Shown: in pieces, positions 7,079 through 16,267 of the stretch | How the letters are laid out: the number at the start of each line of letters is the position of its first letter | Numbering within the stretch: position 1 is the first letter of the stretch | Origin: Oscillatoriales cyanobacterium CG2_30_40_61 | GTDB lineage: Bacteria > Cyanobacteriota > Cyanobacteriia > Cyanobacteriales > Microcoleaceae | DNA length: 64,000 nucleotides | Direction: 5' to 3' | Assembly (NCBI GenBank): GCA_001873365.1 | Contig: MNYZ01000099.1 | Coordinates: 20,342 to 84,341, forward strand | Position numbers and translations under genes: made by a program | Notes under the pieces: model-generated | The model's database searches: none | What the model was told of the DNA's origin: nothing | What the model saw: the letters and a program-made list of their open reading frames with translations, nothing else

Positions 7079-9310
7079 ATGAGCGAAAACCAACAAGAAC
7101 AAAGTCAAAGCCAATCTTCTAATGCTACGGTTTCAGGGAGTTCGCCGCAAATTCCGATTCGTTCCCTGGTGAGAAAAAGTCGTGCGGAATGGCTGAAAGA
7201 ACTTTGCACGAGCTTGGAGGCCCGGAATACCCCACAACCAACGGCCGATGAAACACCTAATTCCCCTGCATTAACCGAAACAGCCGGCCAGATGGTTCTT
7301 TATCAACCGCCTCAAGGGTCATCTTCTCCTCAACCCAAAAAACGCCAACCCTTTGTTTTTCCTAAAACTATTCCAGTTAAGCTGGTTCCCCTGGTCTTAG
7401 CACTATTGATTTTAGTTCCGGGGGGAATTGGGGTCTTAGCGATGACTCTGTTGTTCCGTTTGCCCGCCTTACCCAATTGTCCTAAAATTTTCTGGCCCGT
7501 AGCTTCGGCTTCCCTACGTTTATATTGTGCAGAATCCGCCGCCAATAAACAAACCGTTCCAGACTTATTAGTAGCTATTGATTTAGTTAATAGTTTATCG
7601 AAAGATCATCCCCTGCGCCCGGAAATTAATCGCCAAATTGAAAAATGGTCAATGGATATTCTGAATTTGGCTGAGGAAATGTTTCAAGCCGGACAACTTT
7701 CAGAAGCCATCGCCGCCGCCGAAAAAACCCAGGAACATACTCCCGCCGCCGCCGAAGTTTCTAAACGGATTGACCAATGGAATTCTATTTGGGATAAAGC
7801 CGAAGAAACCTATCAAAAATCTGAGGAATTAATGCGCCAAGAAAAGTTAAATTCGGCGTTCAAAGAAGCAACTTTATTATTGAATTTAGGGAATAATTAT
7901 TGGGCAACTACAAAATATCAAGAACTGACGGATTTGATTGCGATTACCCGGGAAGATAGCCAAAAATTAGCTAAAGCTAGGGGTTTAATTGCAGAGAGCA
8001 GTTTAGACAGTTGGATAGAAGCAACTAAGTTAATTGAACAACTATCTACTGAAAGTTATTTAAAAGAAGCCGGACAAAAAGAAATTACCACCGTCGCCAA
8101 TAAAATGATGAATTTGGCAGAAGAAACCCTCAAAAATGGCAACTGGCAAGAAGCAATTAATATCGCCAATAAAATTCCCGGTAGTGCGAATTTACAAGAA
8201 AATGTTAAGGATTTTACGGTCTTAGCAAAAGCTAATGTTCCGGCTTTATTAGATACGGTGGCGGGTTTAAAAGATGCGATCGCCCAAGCTCAAAAAATTG
8301 GTCAAGATCGGCCCCTTTATCAAAAAGCTCAATCCTATATTCGCAATTGGCAAGACTCCATTGCCGATGTTGCTACCATAGAACGGGCGCGACAATTAGC
8401 CCAACCCGGCGGTGTCAGTGACCTGCGGGCCGCCATTGCCCAAGTTCAAACTATCCCGGCCTCCAACCCCCGAGGCAACGAGGCTAAAACTGAAATGGTG
8501 AGTTGGATCAGGCGGATCGAAGAAATTGAAGATAGACCGTTATTAGATACGGCGGAACAGTTGGCCAGTTTTGGCGATGCCGATTCTCTGAAACAAGCGA
8601 TCGCCCAAGCTCAAAAAATTGGTCGAGGACGCACCCTCTATGAAACCGCTCAAAATCAGATTAGTCAATGGACAGATCGCAGTCAGAGATTAGAATATCA
8701 GCCCATTTTAGATCGGGCGGAACAGTTAGCAGCCGAAGGCAATTATGCTGAGGCCATTTCCCAAGCCCAACAAATCAACTCTGGTATCGTATTATACAAC
8801 ACCGCCAAAACCAAAATTAGCCAGTGGAAAAGCCAACTCCGAGATGCCGAAAACCTTCGCAATTCAGAAGTTCTGGCTTCCCCCGGAACCCCAGACTCCT
8901 ATGTGGCAGCGATTAGAATGGCCAATCAAGTCTCCAATTCCAGTAAGTTAAGGAGTCGGGTTGAGCAACTAATCGATCAATGGGGTCAAAATCTATTGCA
9001 ATTGGGCCTAGATCAATCCACCTATGATCTTCCCGGCGCCATTGGAATCTTAAAGAAAATTCCCCCCCAAAGCACCGCCTATTCCCAAGCTCAAGCCCAG
9101 ATCCAAGATTGGCAACAATGGTTAAATCCCCCCCCACCACAACCGGAATATCAACCCCCCGCCGAAACCTACGAACCTCCGGTGGAACAGGTACAGCCCC
9201 CCGTTGAACCCGATCAACCGTCCCCAGAACCGCCCCCCACTCCAGAAATATCAAATCAACCTCCAATTGAGTTAAATAAACCCCTAACCACTCCAGCAAC
9301 TGACATCTAA
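7079..9310 (+). CDS. Large membrane protein with repeated helical 'W' modules and proline-rich tail
   Basis: The function is not recognised. From the ATG at 7079 the protein has 743 residues; a TTG at 7028 would extend it into the candidate small RNA and is disfavoured. The N-terminal ~95 residues are polar and rich in Q, S and P. A membrane helix (about 101-128, PVKLVPLVLALLILVPGGIG) is followed by some ten helical repeats of about 50-60 residues with the pattern A-x-x-x-AQ-x-I-x-x-x-x-x-LY-x-x-A-x-x-x-I-x-x-W, including DAIAQAQKIGQDRPLYQKAQ and QAIAQAQKIGRGRTLYETAQ. The last ~70 residues are rich in proline and glutamate. TPR-like scaffold repeats are likely. Cyanobacterial homologues tend to be annotated loosely as chromosome segregation ATPase-like, but no ATPase motif is visible here. 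Confidence 0.75.
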   Translation: MSENQQEQSQSQSSNATVSGSSPQIPIRSLVRKSRAEWLKELCTSLEARNTPQPTADETPNSPALTETAGQMVLYQPPQGSSSPQPKKRQPFVFPKTIPVKLVPLVLALLILVPGGIGVLAMTLLFRLPALPNCPKIFWPVASASLRLYCAESAANKQTVPDLLVAIDLVNSLSKDHPLRPEINRQIEKWSMDILNLAEEMFQAGQLSEAIAAAEKTQEHTPAAAEVSKRIDQWNSIWDKAEETYQKSEELMRQEKLNSAFKEATLLLNLGNNYWATTKYQELTDLIAITREDSQKLAKARGLIAESSLDSWIEATKLIEQLSTESYLKEAGQKEITTVANKMMNLAEETLKNGNWQEAINIANKIPGSANLQENVKDFTVLAKANVPALLDTVAGLKDAIAQAQKIGQDRPLYQKAQSYIRNWQDSIADVATIERARQLAQPGGVSDLRAAIAQVQTIPASNPRGNEAKTEMVSWIRRIEEIEDRPLLDTAEQLASFGDADSLKQAIAQAQKIGRGRTLYETAQNQISQWTDRSQRLEYQPILDRAEQLAAEGNYAEAISQAQQINSGIVLYNTAKTKISQWKSQLRDAENLRNSEVLASPGTPDSYVAAIRMANQVSNSSKLRSRVEQLIDQWGQNLLQLGLDQSTYDLPGAIGILKKIPPQSTAYSQAQAQIQDWQQWLNPPPPQPEYQPPAETYEPPVEQVQPPVEPDQPSPEPPPTPEISNQPPIELNKPLTTPATDI

Positions 9311-9335
9311 ATCAGTTATCAGTTACCAGTTACCC

Positions 9336-9404
9336 ATCACAGATTTAAGAAGATGACACAAATTAAAATCCGTGAAATCCGTGAAATCCCTTTAAATCTG
9401 TGAT
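9336..9404. terminator. 13-bp inverted repeat between convergent genes
   Basis: ATCACAGATTTAA (9336-9348) and its exact complement TTAAATCTGTGAT (9392-9404) lie between the stop codons of the repeat protein and the ABC transporter gene, with a 43-nt loop that holds two copies of CCGTGAAAT. It may be a bidirectional terminator or a dispersed repeat. No T-run follows. Confidence 0.4.
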
Positions 9405-11246
9405 CTATATTGTCAACATTTGCAAGTTATATAAACTGGCATATAATCCATTTTGTTGAAGTAATTCGTCATGATTTCCCGACTCCACTAATTGACCCCG
9501 TTTTAATACTAAAATTCGATCCACATTTCTAATCGTTGAAAGACGGTGAGCAATAATAATCGCCGTACGTTCTGTTAACAGACGTTCTAAGGCTTCTTGA
9601 ATTAAAACTTCCGTTCCCACATCTAAATTAGCCGTAGCTTCATCTAAAACTAAAATTTGAGGATTCCGAATCGCCGCCCGGGCAAAGGCTAAGAGTTGTT
9701 TTTGACCACTGGATAAATTAGTTCCCCGTTCTCGAAGTTCCGTATTATATCCTTGGGGTAACTGTTCAATAAAATCATTTACATTCGTACTTTTCGCCGC
9801 CTGTTGAATGTCTTCAAAACTATAGGATTCTCCCAGGGTAATATTACTTTTAACATCTCCAGCGAATAAAAAACCATCCTGTAAAATTACCCCAATATGA
9901 CGTCTAAGTTCGGTTTGACGTAACTCTCTAATATCAATCCCATCAACTAAAATTCGGCCTTGAGTTGGTTCATATAATCGACACAATAGCCGAATAATCG
10001 TACTTTTTCCGGCTCCCGTTGGCCCGACTAAGGCTACTTTTTCCCCGGGACGAATGGTTAAATTTAAGTTTTTGATCACATAGTCATCATCTTTATAGGC
10101 AAACCAAACATTTTCAAACCGAATTTCTCCCATTTGTACCCAGTTATGATCATCAGAATCTAAGCTGGAAAGATGGGCAGTAATTTGATCTAGATCTTGA
10201 ATTTCTATCGGTTCATTGAGAATATTATTAATCCGTTCAATTGCAGTTAATCCAGATTGAATAGCGGTGAATTTTTCCGCAAATTGTCGCAGGGGATCAA
10301 ATAATCGTTGGGCATATAAAATAAAAGTTGATAACGTCCCAAAAGTCAATTCATTTTCTACAACTTGCTGACCGCCAAACCACAAAACAACCCCAATGGC
10401 AATTAAGGCAATCCATTCCAAAGTTGCGGATACCGCCGAATCGTAAAAAATAGTCTGATCTACTGCTTTAATATACCGCAGATTCGTAGCCCGAAATAAT
10501 TCAGAATTAAATCTTTCTCGGCGAAATAATTGTACTACCCCAATTCCTACCATATTTTCTTGAAGCTGGGAATTAAGATTAGAAAGTTCGTCTCTGGATT
10601 TATAATTAGCTTTTCGGTATTGTTGTTGAAAATAAACAATTATAGCCGTTACCGGAACCATCATCAAGACTAAAATTAATGCTAATTTCCATTGCATCAT
10701 AAACATTAAAATGGCAATGACTAAAATGGAAAATAAATCATTAATAATCCCAATCGCCCCCGTAGAAAATACATCCCCCAAGGCATCAACATCACTGGTT
10801 AAACGGGTAATTAATCGTCCTACGGGAGTGCGATCGAAAAATTTAACCGCTAAGGAGGTAACATGATCAAACAAATCATTTCTAATATCCGTCGTGATTT
10901 GTTGACCAATTTTTTGTACCCAATATCCTTGAATTGCCTGCAATAAAAATCTAACTAAAATGGTAACTAAAAGAATAATTGCTAAAACATTCAATCCATC
11001 GGATACAGACATTTCTCTGAGCCAAGGATGGGTAGTTGGTTCTTGACGAATCAGAGAAATTGCTTGTCCGACTATAATCGGTTGAACTGCACCAGAAACC
11101 GATAGGGGAATTAATAAAATCAAGCACAAAATTAATAACCTTTGATTGCGTTTCGCATACTCAGCAACCCGTAGGAGTAAGCGCCAATCTGTCTCACGGG
11201 AGTTCTGTTCTTGAGGATTATTATTAGGAGAAATTAGGCTAGTCAT
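9405..11246 (-). CDS. ABC transporter, fused permease and ATP-binding protein (MsbA/MdlB type)
   Basis: A 613-residue half-transporter. A six-helix membrane domain (about residues 35-330) carries the FFDRTPVGRLITRLTSDVDALG coupling region. The nucleotide-binding domain follows with Walker A GPTGAGKST near residue 407, the ABC signature LSSGQKQLLAFARA near 509, Walker B ILVLDEATANLD near 530 and the H-loop histidine in IIIAHRLSTIRN. It should act as a homodimeric or heterodimeric exporter in the cytoplasmic membrane. The close family includes lipid and multidrug exporters, and the substrate cannot be read from sequence. Length is standard. It stands alone, upstream of a palindromic repeat that separates it from hisG. 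Confidence 0.9.
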   Translation of the reverse strand: MTSLISPNNNPQEQNSRETDWRLLLRVAEYAKRNQRLLILCLILLIPLSVSGAVQPIIVGQAISLIRQEPTTHPWLREMSVSDGLNVLAIILLVTILVRFLLQAIQGYWVQKIGQQITTDIRNDLFDHVTSLAVKFFDRTPVGRLITRLTSDVDALGDVFSTGAIGIINDLFSILVIAILMFMMQWKLALILVLMMVPVTAIIVYFQQQYRKANYKSRDELSNLNSQLQENMVGIGVVQLFRRERFNSELFRATNLRYIKAVDQTIFYDSAVSATLEWIALIAIGVVLWFGGQQVVENELTFGTLSTFILYAQRLFDPLRQFAEKFTAIQSGLTAIERINNILNEPIEIQDLDQITAHLSSLDSDDHNWVQMGEIRFENVWFAYKDDDYVIKNLNLTIRPGEKVALVGPTGAGKSTIIRLLCRLYEPTQGRILVDGIDIRELRQTELRRHIGVILQDGFLFAGDVKSNITLGESYSFEDIQQAAKSTNVNDFIEQLPQGYNTELRERGTNLSSGQKQLLAFARAAIRNPQILVLDEATANLDVGTEVLIQEALERLLTERTAIIIAHRLSTIRNVDRILVLKRGQLVESGNHDELLQQNGLYASLYNLQMLTI

Positions 11247-11312
11247 TTTAATCAGTTATTAGTTATCAGTGTAAGAGTTAAAAGTAATCACTTTTCAGTC
11301 TGTATATCAGTG

Positions 11313-11362
11313 TAGAGACGCGCCAATAGCCTACGGCATCGCTGCGCTAGGGCACGTCTCTA
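11313..11362. repeat. Dispersed GAGACG-type palindrome, interrupted copy
   Basis: TAGAGACGCGCC and GGCACGTCTCTA face each other across about 26 bp. The same arms occur without interruption at 50525-50552 inside the CHAT gene and in divergent form at 46815-46876 inside the RND permease gene. This copy is in the hisG-ABC transporter intergenic region. Confidence 0.7.
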
Positions 11363-11366
11363 ATAG

Positions 11367-12011
11367 TTATCTGATAACTGTTAATTGTTCTTGGATTTGA
11401 GTAATTAAATCTTTCAGTCCACCCGTATTCAAACGATAACTTAACGGATGAGCAATTAAGTAGGCGGTACTTTCAAATAAAACCTCAATTTCTGTTAATC
11501 CATTTTGCTGTAATGTTTTACCCGTAGAAACTAAATCCACAATCGCTTCAGACATTCCCGTAATCGGCCCCAATTCAACGGAACCATAGAGTGGTATAAT
11601 TTCTACAGGTAAATCCAAACTCTCAAAATACTCGCTGGCACAGTGGACAAATTTAGAAGCTACCCGACTATGGGGCGGTAATTCTACCGGAATTTGATAG
11701 GGACTTGATTGTTTAACCGCAACCGACATCCGGCACTTGCCAAACTTGAGATCAACCAGAGAAGCCACTTGAGGCTTTTTCTCCCGCAGGACATCATAAC
11801 CGACAATCCCTAACTGGGCCTGACCATATTCCACATAAACCGGGACATCTTGCGCCCGCACTAATAACGCCTTAGCCGTTTGGGTGGGATCATGAATTTG
11901 AAGTTGTCGATTGCTGGGATCTAAAAAAGCACTAAAATCAAGTCCGACGGCTTGCAGAAGCCGGATAGTATCTATCAATAAAGCGCCTTTAGGTAGTGCT
12001 ACGGTGATCAT
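11367..12011 (-). CDS. hisG: ATP phosphoribosyltransferase, short form
   Basis: A 214-residue enzyme for the first step of histidine biosynthesis: it joins ATP and PRPP to give phosphoribosyl-ATP. It opens [12 protein letters not shown] and carries the PRPP-binding signature [18 protein letters not shown] near residue 155. The C-terminal regulatory domain of the long form is absent, so it belongs to the HisGS type, which works in a hetero-octamer with HisZ. No hisZ is nearby, which is normal in cyanobacteria, where his genes are scattered. It is divergent from the glutathione transferase gene, with about 100 bp between start codons. Confidence 0.93.
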   Translation of the reverse strand: MITVALPKGALLIDTIRLLQAVGLDFSAFLDPSNRQLQIHDPTQTAKALLVRAQDVPVYVEYGQAQLGIVGYDVLREKKPQVASLVDLKFGKCRMSVAVKQSSPYQIPVELPPHSRVASKFVHCASEYFESLDLPVEIIPLYGSVELGPITGMSEAIVDLVSTGKTLQQNGLTEIEVLFESTAYLIAHPLSYRLNTGGLKDLITQIQEQLTVIR

Positions 12012-12113
12012 AAAGATGAGAAATGAGGGATATAGGATTTATTAATACAGTTGGCCGAAAATTCGGTATCTGATAAAACTGCAATAATTACCTTAACTTT
12101 TATTTACCAGATT

Positions 12114-12755
12114 ATGGGACAGTTAACTCTGGTGATTGGCAATAAAAATTATTCTTCTTGGTCGTTGCGTCCTTGGTTACTTCTGAAGCAAGCCGGAGTT
12201 AATTTTTCGGAAATTTTGATTGATTTAGGAATTCCAACCACCTATAAGGAAATCAGGCGCTATTCTCCGTCGGGAAAAGTTCCGGTCTTATTAGATGGAG
12301 ATTTAACGGTATGGGAATCCCTAGCTATTTGTGAATATATCGCTGAAAATTTTATTCATGATTTATGGCCTCGAGAATTAGAAGCCCGAACTTATGCTCG
12401 TTGTGTCAGTTATGAAATGCACGCCGGATTTACTAATTTAAGGCAACAAATGCCAATGAATTGTCGGACTCGTTACCCCAGAGAAGGAATGAAACCGGAC
12501 GTACAAAACGATATTGATCGAATTACCTCAATTTGGCGAGAATGCCGAGAAAAATATGGTTCTCGCGGTGAATTTTTATTCGGAAATTTTACTATTGCAG
12601 ATGCCATGTTTGCCCCGATTGTTTCTCGATTTGTTACCTATGATGTGAAGTTGGGAGAAATTGAACAAGATTATGTTGAAACTATTTGGGCACTTCCAGC
12701 TATGCAAGAATGGATTAATGCTGCTTATTTAGAACCGGAAATTATGCACTTTTGA
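12114..12755 (+). CDS. Glutathione S-transferase family protein
   Basis: A 213-residue protein from the ATG at 12114; a TTG at 12051 would add 21 residues not typical of the family. The N-terminal thioredoxin-like domain reads LVIGNKNYSSWSLRPWLLLK, with the SSWSLRPW stretch holding the likely catalytic serine. SPSGKVPVLLDGDLTVWESLAICEYI contains the glutathione-contacting VPVL and ES residues. The all-helical C-terminal domain includes the FTIADAMFAPIVSRF motif (N-capping box region). The sequence is of a bacterial GST type found widely in cyanobacteria and proteobacteria. The substrate is unknown, and roles in detoxification or oxidative stress are likely. Confidence 0.88.
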   Translation: MGQLTLVIGNKNYSSWSLRPWLLLKQAGVNFSEILIDLGIPTTYKEIRRYSPSGKVPVLLDGDLTVWESLAICEYIAENFIHDLWPRELEARTYARCVSYEMHAGFTNLRQQMPMNCRTRYPREGMKPDVQNDIDRITSIWRECREKYGSRGEFLFGNFTIADAMFAPIVSRFVTYDVKLGEIEQDYVETIWALPAMQEWINAAYLEPEIMHF

Positions 12756-12773
12756 AGGGGTTTTGTGATCAAT

Positions 12774-12938
12774 TGTAGGGGCGGGTTCTGTAAAAAGTTA
12801 TGTTTCCCAAAAATAACTGTTCAAAACCCGTCCCACCCAGGCTTAATATTGAATTGATTATAAATTATGTTGAGTTTATGGGCGGGTTTTAGTAAGTTAT
12901 TTGTGGATATTATAGATTTATTTGAACCCGCCCCTACA
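12774..12938. repeat. 165-bp element with 15-bp inverted ends (TGTAGGGGCGGGTTC)
   Basis: TGTAGGGGCGGGTTC at 12774-12788 and its exact complement GAACCCGCCCCTACA at 12924-12938 bound a non-coding AT-rich stretch that holds further GGGCGGGTTTT / AAAACCCGTCCC pieces. A shorter relative is at 44566-44628. The structure is that of a small non-autonomous element or dispersed palindrome. It fills most of the 248-bp gap before the response regulator. Confidence 0.65.
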
Positions 12939-13003
12939 GACCCTGATTTTGGGAAAATTATTGTTAATTGTATTAACTTTATTCTGAGATACTATTACTA
13001 ATT

Positions 13004-13687
13004 ATGCGAATTTTATTAGTTGATGATGAAGTCGAATTAACAGAACCTTTGAGTCGGGTATTAACCCGTGAAGGATATAGGGTTGATATTGCAATAGATG
13101 GAAATTCAGGTTGTGATTTAGCCCGTAAAAATCCTTATAATTTATTAATTTTAGATTGGATGTTACCCCAAAAATCCGGTTTAGAAATTTGTCAGGAATT
13201 GCGATCGCATTCCGATCAAACCCCCATTCTATTTTTAACCGCAAAGGATACCCTAGATGACCGAGTTCAAGGACTAGACGCGGGCGCAGATGACTATTTA
13301 ATGAAACCCTTTGAATTACGGGAATTATTAGCCCGAGTTCGTGCCCTCCTCCGTCGTTATCAAGTCCTAGAATCTTCCCCGATTAATTCTAACCGTTTGC
13401 AGGTCTTAGACTTAGAATTAGACCCCGATAATCAACTCGCCTATCGAGGAGGACGAATCATTGATTTATCGGAAAAGGAAAGTCAACTTTTAGGGTATTT
13501 GATGCGCTCCCCCGGACAGTTATTAACCCATGAGCAAATCCATCACCATCTCTGGGGAGAGGGTGAACAACCAAGCAGCAATGTATTAGCCGCCCAAATT
13601 CGCCTGTTAAGAAGAAAAATTGAAATTAATGGAGAAACACCCCTGATTCATACGGTTTATGGCAAAGGATATCGTTTTGCAGAATAG
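13004..13687 (+). CDS. rppA: OmpR/PhoB-family response regulator (RppA-like)
   Basis: A 227-residue two-domain regulator. The receiver domain has the acidic pair in LLVDDEVE (D7, D8), the phosphoacceptor D51 in LILDWMLP, T79 and K101 in LMKPFELREL. The C-terminal winged-helix DNA-binding domain (about 130-225) ends with HTVYGKGYRFAE, typical of the OmpR class. Its closest type by eye is cyanobacterial RppA, which with RppB senses redox or metal state. No histidine kinase gene is adjacent, so it is an orphan and the RppA name is tentative. The family is firm. Confidence 0.85.
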   Translation: MRILLVDDEVELTEPLSRVLTREGYRVDIAIDGNSGCDLARKNPYNLLILDWMLPQKSGLEICQELRSHSDQTPILFLTAKDTLDDRVQGLDAGADDYLMKPFELRELLARVRALLRRYQVLESSPINSNRLQVLDLELDPDNQLAYRGGRIIDLSEKESQLLGYLMRSPGQLLTHEQIHHHLWGEGEQPSSNVLAAQIRLLRRKIEINGETPLIHTVYGKGYRFAE

Positions 13688-13697
13688 TTAAATATAC

Positions 13698-13755
13698 AGG
13701 GAACAGGGAACACCGGAACAGGGAACAGGGAACAGGGAATAGGGAATAGGGAATG
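13698..13755. repeat. Short tandem heptamers (GGGAACA / GGGAATA)
   Basis: About seven imperfect copies of a 7-bp unit lie after the response regulator stop codon. Similar runs are at 49614-49690 and, as GGTAATA/GGGTAAT, at 40970-41040. This is the short tandemly repeated repetitive sequence class known in filamentous cyanobacteria. Confidence 0.75.
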
Positions 13756-13795
13756 AGTTTGCATTAAGGTTATAATTGCTCATACAGGACAGAAT

Positions 13796-13832
13796 AAAAA
13801 ACCCAGCTTCTTTTTCAAGAAACCAGGCTTTT
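13796..13832 (-). terminator. Rho-independent terminator of the aldolase gene
   Basis: Read on the minus strand, AAGCCTGGTTTCTT and AAGAAGCTGGGTT form an imperfect stem with a short loop, followed by a T-rich run (TTTTTTATT). It lies about 45 bp past the aldolase stop codon. Confidence 0.6.
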
Positions 13833-13876
13833 AATCAATTAACTTAGACGGTTTAATACAAAAATTGAGGGTCTAA

Positions 13877-14956
13877 TTAAACAGCAACAGCCGTTTTAGT
13901 AGTAGCACTCAATTCACCTTTAGCGTATTTAGCAGCAAACTCATCTAAAGTTTGAACTTTGATCTTATCTGCATTACCAGCAGAACCGAATTGATTATAA
14001 CGATCCGCACAAACTTTCTTCATATATTTAATAGAAGGTTTCAGGAAGTGACGAGGATCAAAGTTAGAAGGATCTGAGAAAGCCGCTTCCCGAAAGGCTG
14101 CGGTAATCGCTAAACGGTTGTCAGTATCAATATTAACTTTACGGACACCGCTCTTAATTCCTTTTTGGATTTCTTCCACAGGAACACCGTAGGTTTCAGG
14201 GATCTGACCGCCGTATTTGTTGATGATTTCTAACAAATCTTCAGGAACAGAAGAAGAACCGTGCATCACCAAATGAGTATTCGGTAAACGGCGGTGAATT
14301 TCTTCAATGCGGCTAATGGCCAGAATTTCTCCGGTGGGTTTCCGGGTGAATTTGTAAGCCCCGTGACTGGTGCCAATAGCGATCGCTAAAGCATCTACTT
14401 GGGTACGTTCTACGAATTCAACGGCTTGATCAGGGTCAGTTAATAACTGTTCCATGGTCAATTTCCCTTCAGCACCGTGACCATCTTCTTTGTCACCTTG
14501 CATGGTTTCCAGGGAACCTAAACAACCCAGTTCGCCTTCAACGCTAACCCCAATGGAGTGAGCCACTTTCACCACTTCCGAGGTGACAGCCACGTTATAT
14601 TCAAAGCTGGCAGGGGTTTTACCATCGGCTTCGAGGGAACCATCCATCATCACACTGGTAAAGCCATGACGCATGGCAGAATAGCAGGTGGCGGGGGAGT
14701 TGCCGTGGTCTTGGTGCATGGCAATGGGGATGTGGGGATAGGTTTCCACCGCCGCTAAAATCAAGTGGCGCAGGAAGCTTTCACCAGCATATTGACGAGC
14801 ACCGCGAGAAGCTTGCAAAATCACAGGGCTATTAGTTTCTTGAGCAGCCTGCATAATGGCTTGGATCTGCTCCATGTTATTCACATTGTATGCAGGAAGT
14901 CCATAATCGTTTTCAGCCGCATGATCCAGCAAAAGCCGCATGGGTACGAGCGCCAT
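13877..14956 (-). CDS. fba: Class II fructose-bisphosphate aldolase (Calvin-cycle type)
   Basis: A 359-residue zinc-dependent aldolase for the reversible cleavage of fructose-1,6-bisphosphate; in cyanobacteria it also makes sedoheptulose-1,7-bisphosphate in the Calvin cycle. Metal- and substrate-binding signatures are present: [10 protein letters not shown] (catalytic Asp and zinc His), VEGELGCLG (zinc Glu), [13 protein letters not shown] (zinc His), [14 protein letters not shown] (zinc His) and [12 protein letters not shown] (phosphate loop). The length and the ending match the cbbA/fbaA Calvin subtype. Codon use is more biased than in neighbours, as expected for a highly expressed gene. AGGAGGCAA lies just upstream of the ATG as ribosome-binding site. 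tRNA-Lys lies upstream on the same strand. Confidence 0.95.
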   Translation of the reverse strand: MALVPMRLLLDHAAENDYGLPAYNVNNMEQIQAIMQAAQETNSPVILQASRGARQYAGESFLRHLILAAVETYPHIPIAMHQDHGNSPATCYSAMRHGFTSVMMDGSLEADGKTPASFEYNVAVTSEVVKVAHSIGVSVEGELGCLGSLETMQGDKEDGHGAEGKLTMEQLLTDPDQAVEFVERTQVDALAIAIGTSHGAYKFTRKPTGEILAISRIEEIHRRLPNTHLVMHGSSSVPEDLLEIINKYGGQIPETYGVPVEEIQKGIKSGVRKVNIDTDNRLAITAAFREAAFSDPSNFDPRHFLKPSIKYMKKVCADRYNQFGSAGNADKIKVQTLDEFAAKYAKGELSATTKTAVAV

Positions 14957-15175
14957 AAAATTGCCTCCTAAGTCGTTGTTTTGTTAATTTGTTCCGAGGT
15001 CGTAACTAATTAAAATAATATTAGGACAATTTGGTAATTTCCGGTGGCTCTGATCAGAAATTTGTTATTTTTTTAGGGGCAGGGCTTCAAAATTGTAGTA
15101 AGCCCTTCAGGGCTTCAATCTCATGGCTACAGATAAAGAACTTCAATTTTAGTAGCAAATTCAATATTAAAAAAT

Positions 15176-15246
<71 letters not shown>

Positions 15247-15316
15247 GCGTGTTTTTCCTTTTCTCACGCACAGTTTCTAATAGTAACACAACACTTTGGG
15301 GTTGGCAAGGGGTTTA

Positions 15317-16210
15317 TTAAAAAAATGTTGCATTCAGGTGGACGAGCATCTCACAACTGGCTCCGGGTTTGAGATAGGTCAATAATTTTCCCGTATTCAT
15401 CGCATTGCGAGGGGCCGTCCAAGGTTCCAAACAATAGTAATCCTTGCCCTTGAGTGTCCAATAGACCACACTAGAATAGTCGGAACTATAGCCCATAATA
15501 ATTTTAGAACGACGACTATGATCAAAGGTAGTGGTGGCCAACCCGGTTAGGGGATTAAACAGGCCGTCTATTTCCTCCTCCAAAGGATCAAAGCGCCCGG
15601 TGAACACATGGTTTTTCTGGCTACGTTGATCTCGATACTGCATGGCTGGAATTTCAAAAGCCAACTGCTCCTTATCCAAAGTTAAAAAATAGGGATGTAA
15701 CCCCGTGGAAAAGGGCATAGTCTGGGCGGGTAAACTATCGGTTGTCCCGCAAAGGTTGGTATAGCGCTGGAAAATCCGTAAAGAATTAGCTTTGAGGGTA
15801 TAGGTAAATTCCACTTCAAAATCAAAGGGATAAACCGACCGGGTTTGGGGATTACTTTGCAAGACCAAGGTAATCGCAGCCCCCTGATTTGTCTCCTGTT
15901 GTACTACTGTCCAGGGCAAATTTCGAGCAAAACCATGTTGTTTGAGGTGATACTTTTGACCCTGATAGGTGTAGGTATCATCGGGTAAATTACCACAAAT
16001 GGGGAATAAAATCGGGATTCCGCCCCGTACCGTTAACTCAGGATTAGCAAACCGTTCACTATCCAAATACAGTAAATCCTGACCCCCGACTTGCCAACGG
16101 GTAATGATTCCGCCCCGTTCGGGTACAACTTCCAAGACCGACTGGGTAGCCGGGTCAGACAGGACGTAGGTTTTATATTGTTGATGGGGTTTCAGTGCGA
16201 TCGCAAACAC
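15317..16210 (-). CDS. Aldose 1-epimerase family protein
   Basis: A 297-residue protein of the galactose mutarotase superfamily, which interconverts alpha and beta anomers of sugars or sugar phosphates. Visible landmarks are VVPERGGIITRWQVGGQDLLYL, RGGIPILFPICGNLPDD (beta-sandwich core with the conserved R-x-G-x-P-x-x-FP), LKQHGFARNLPW (conserved active-site histidine in HGFAR), TGLHPYF (second conserved histidine) and YYCLEPWTAPRNA (catalytic glutamate in EPW). The HGFAR/EPW combination is that of the YeaD/D-hexose-6-phosphate epimerase-like branch. The gene ends 70 bp from tRNA-Lys; CapA lies upstream on the same strand. Confidence 0.88.
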   Translation of the reverse strand: MFAIALKPHQQYKTYVLSDPATQSVLEVVPERGGIITRWQVGGQDLLYLDSERFANPELTVRGGIPILFPICGNLPDDTYTYQGQKYHLKQHGFARNLPWTVVQQETNQGAAITLVLQSNPQTRSVYPFDFEVEFTYTLKANSLRIFQRYTNLCGTTDSLPAQTMPFSTGLHPYFLTLDKEQLAFEIPAMQYRDQRSQKNHVFTGRFDPLEEEIDGLFNPLTGLATTTFDHSRRSKIIMGYSSDYSSVVYWTLKGKDYYCLEPWTAPRNAMNTGKLLTYLKPGASCEMLVHLNATFF

Positions 16211-16267
16211 AGTAATAGTTAGGAATAAATAAACTTTGGACAGTTGAACAAATGCACTCAGGGGATC

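Noticed and set aside
8913..9299. A 128-codon frame antisense to the helical-repeat protein gene
   Set aside because: It is the reverse of proline-rich codons (CCN read as NGG), a common artefact; the + strand gene is well supported.
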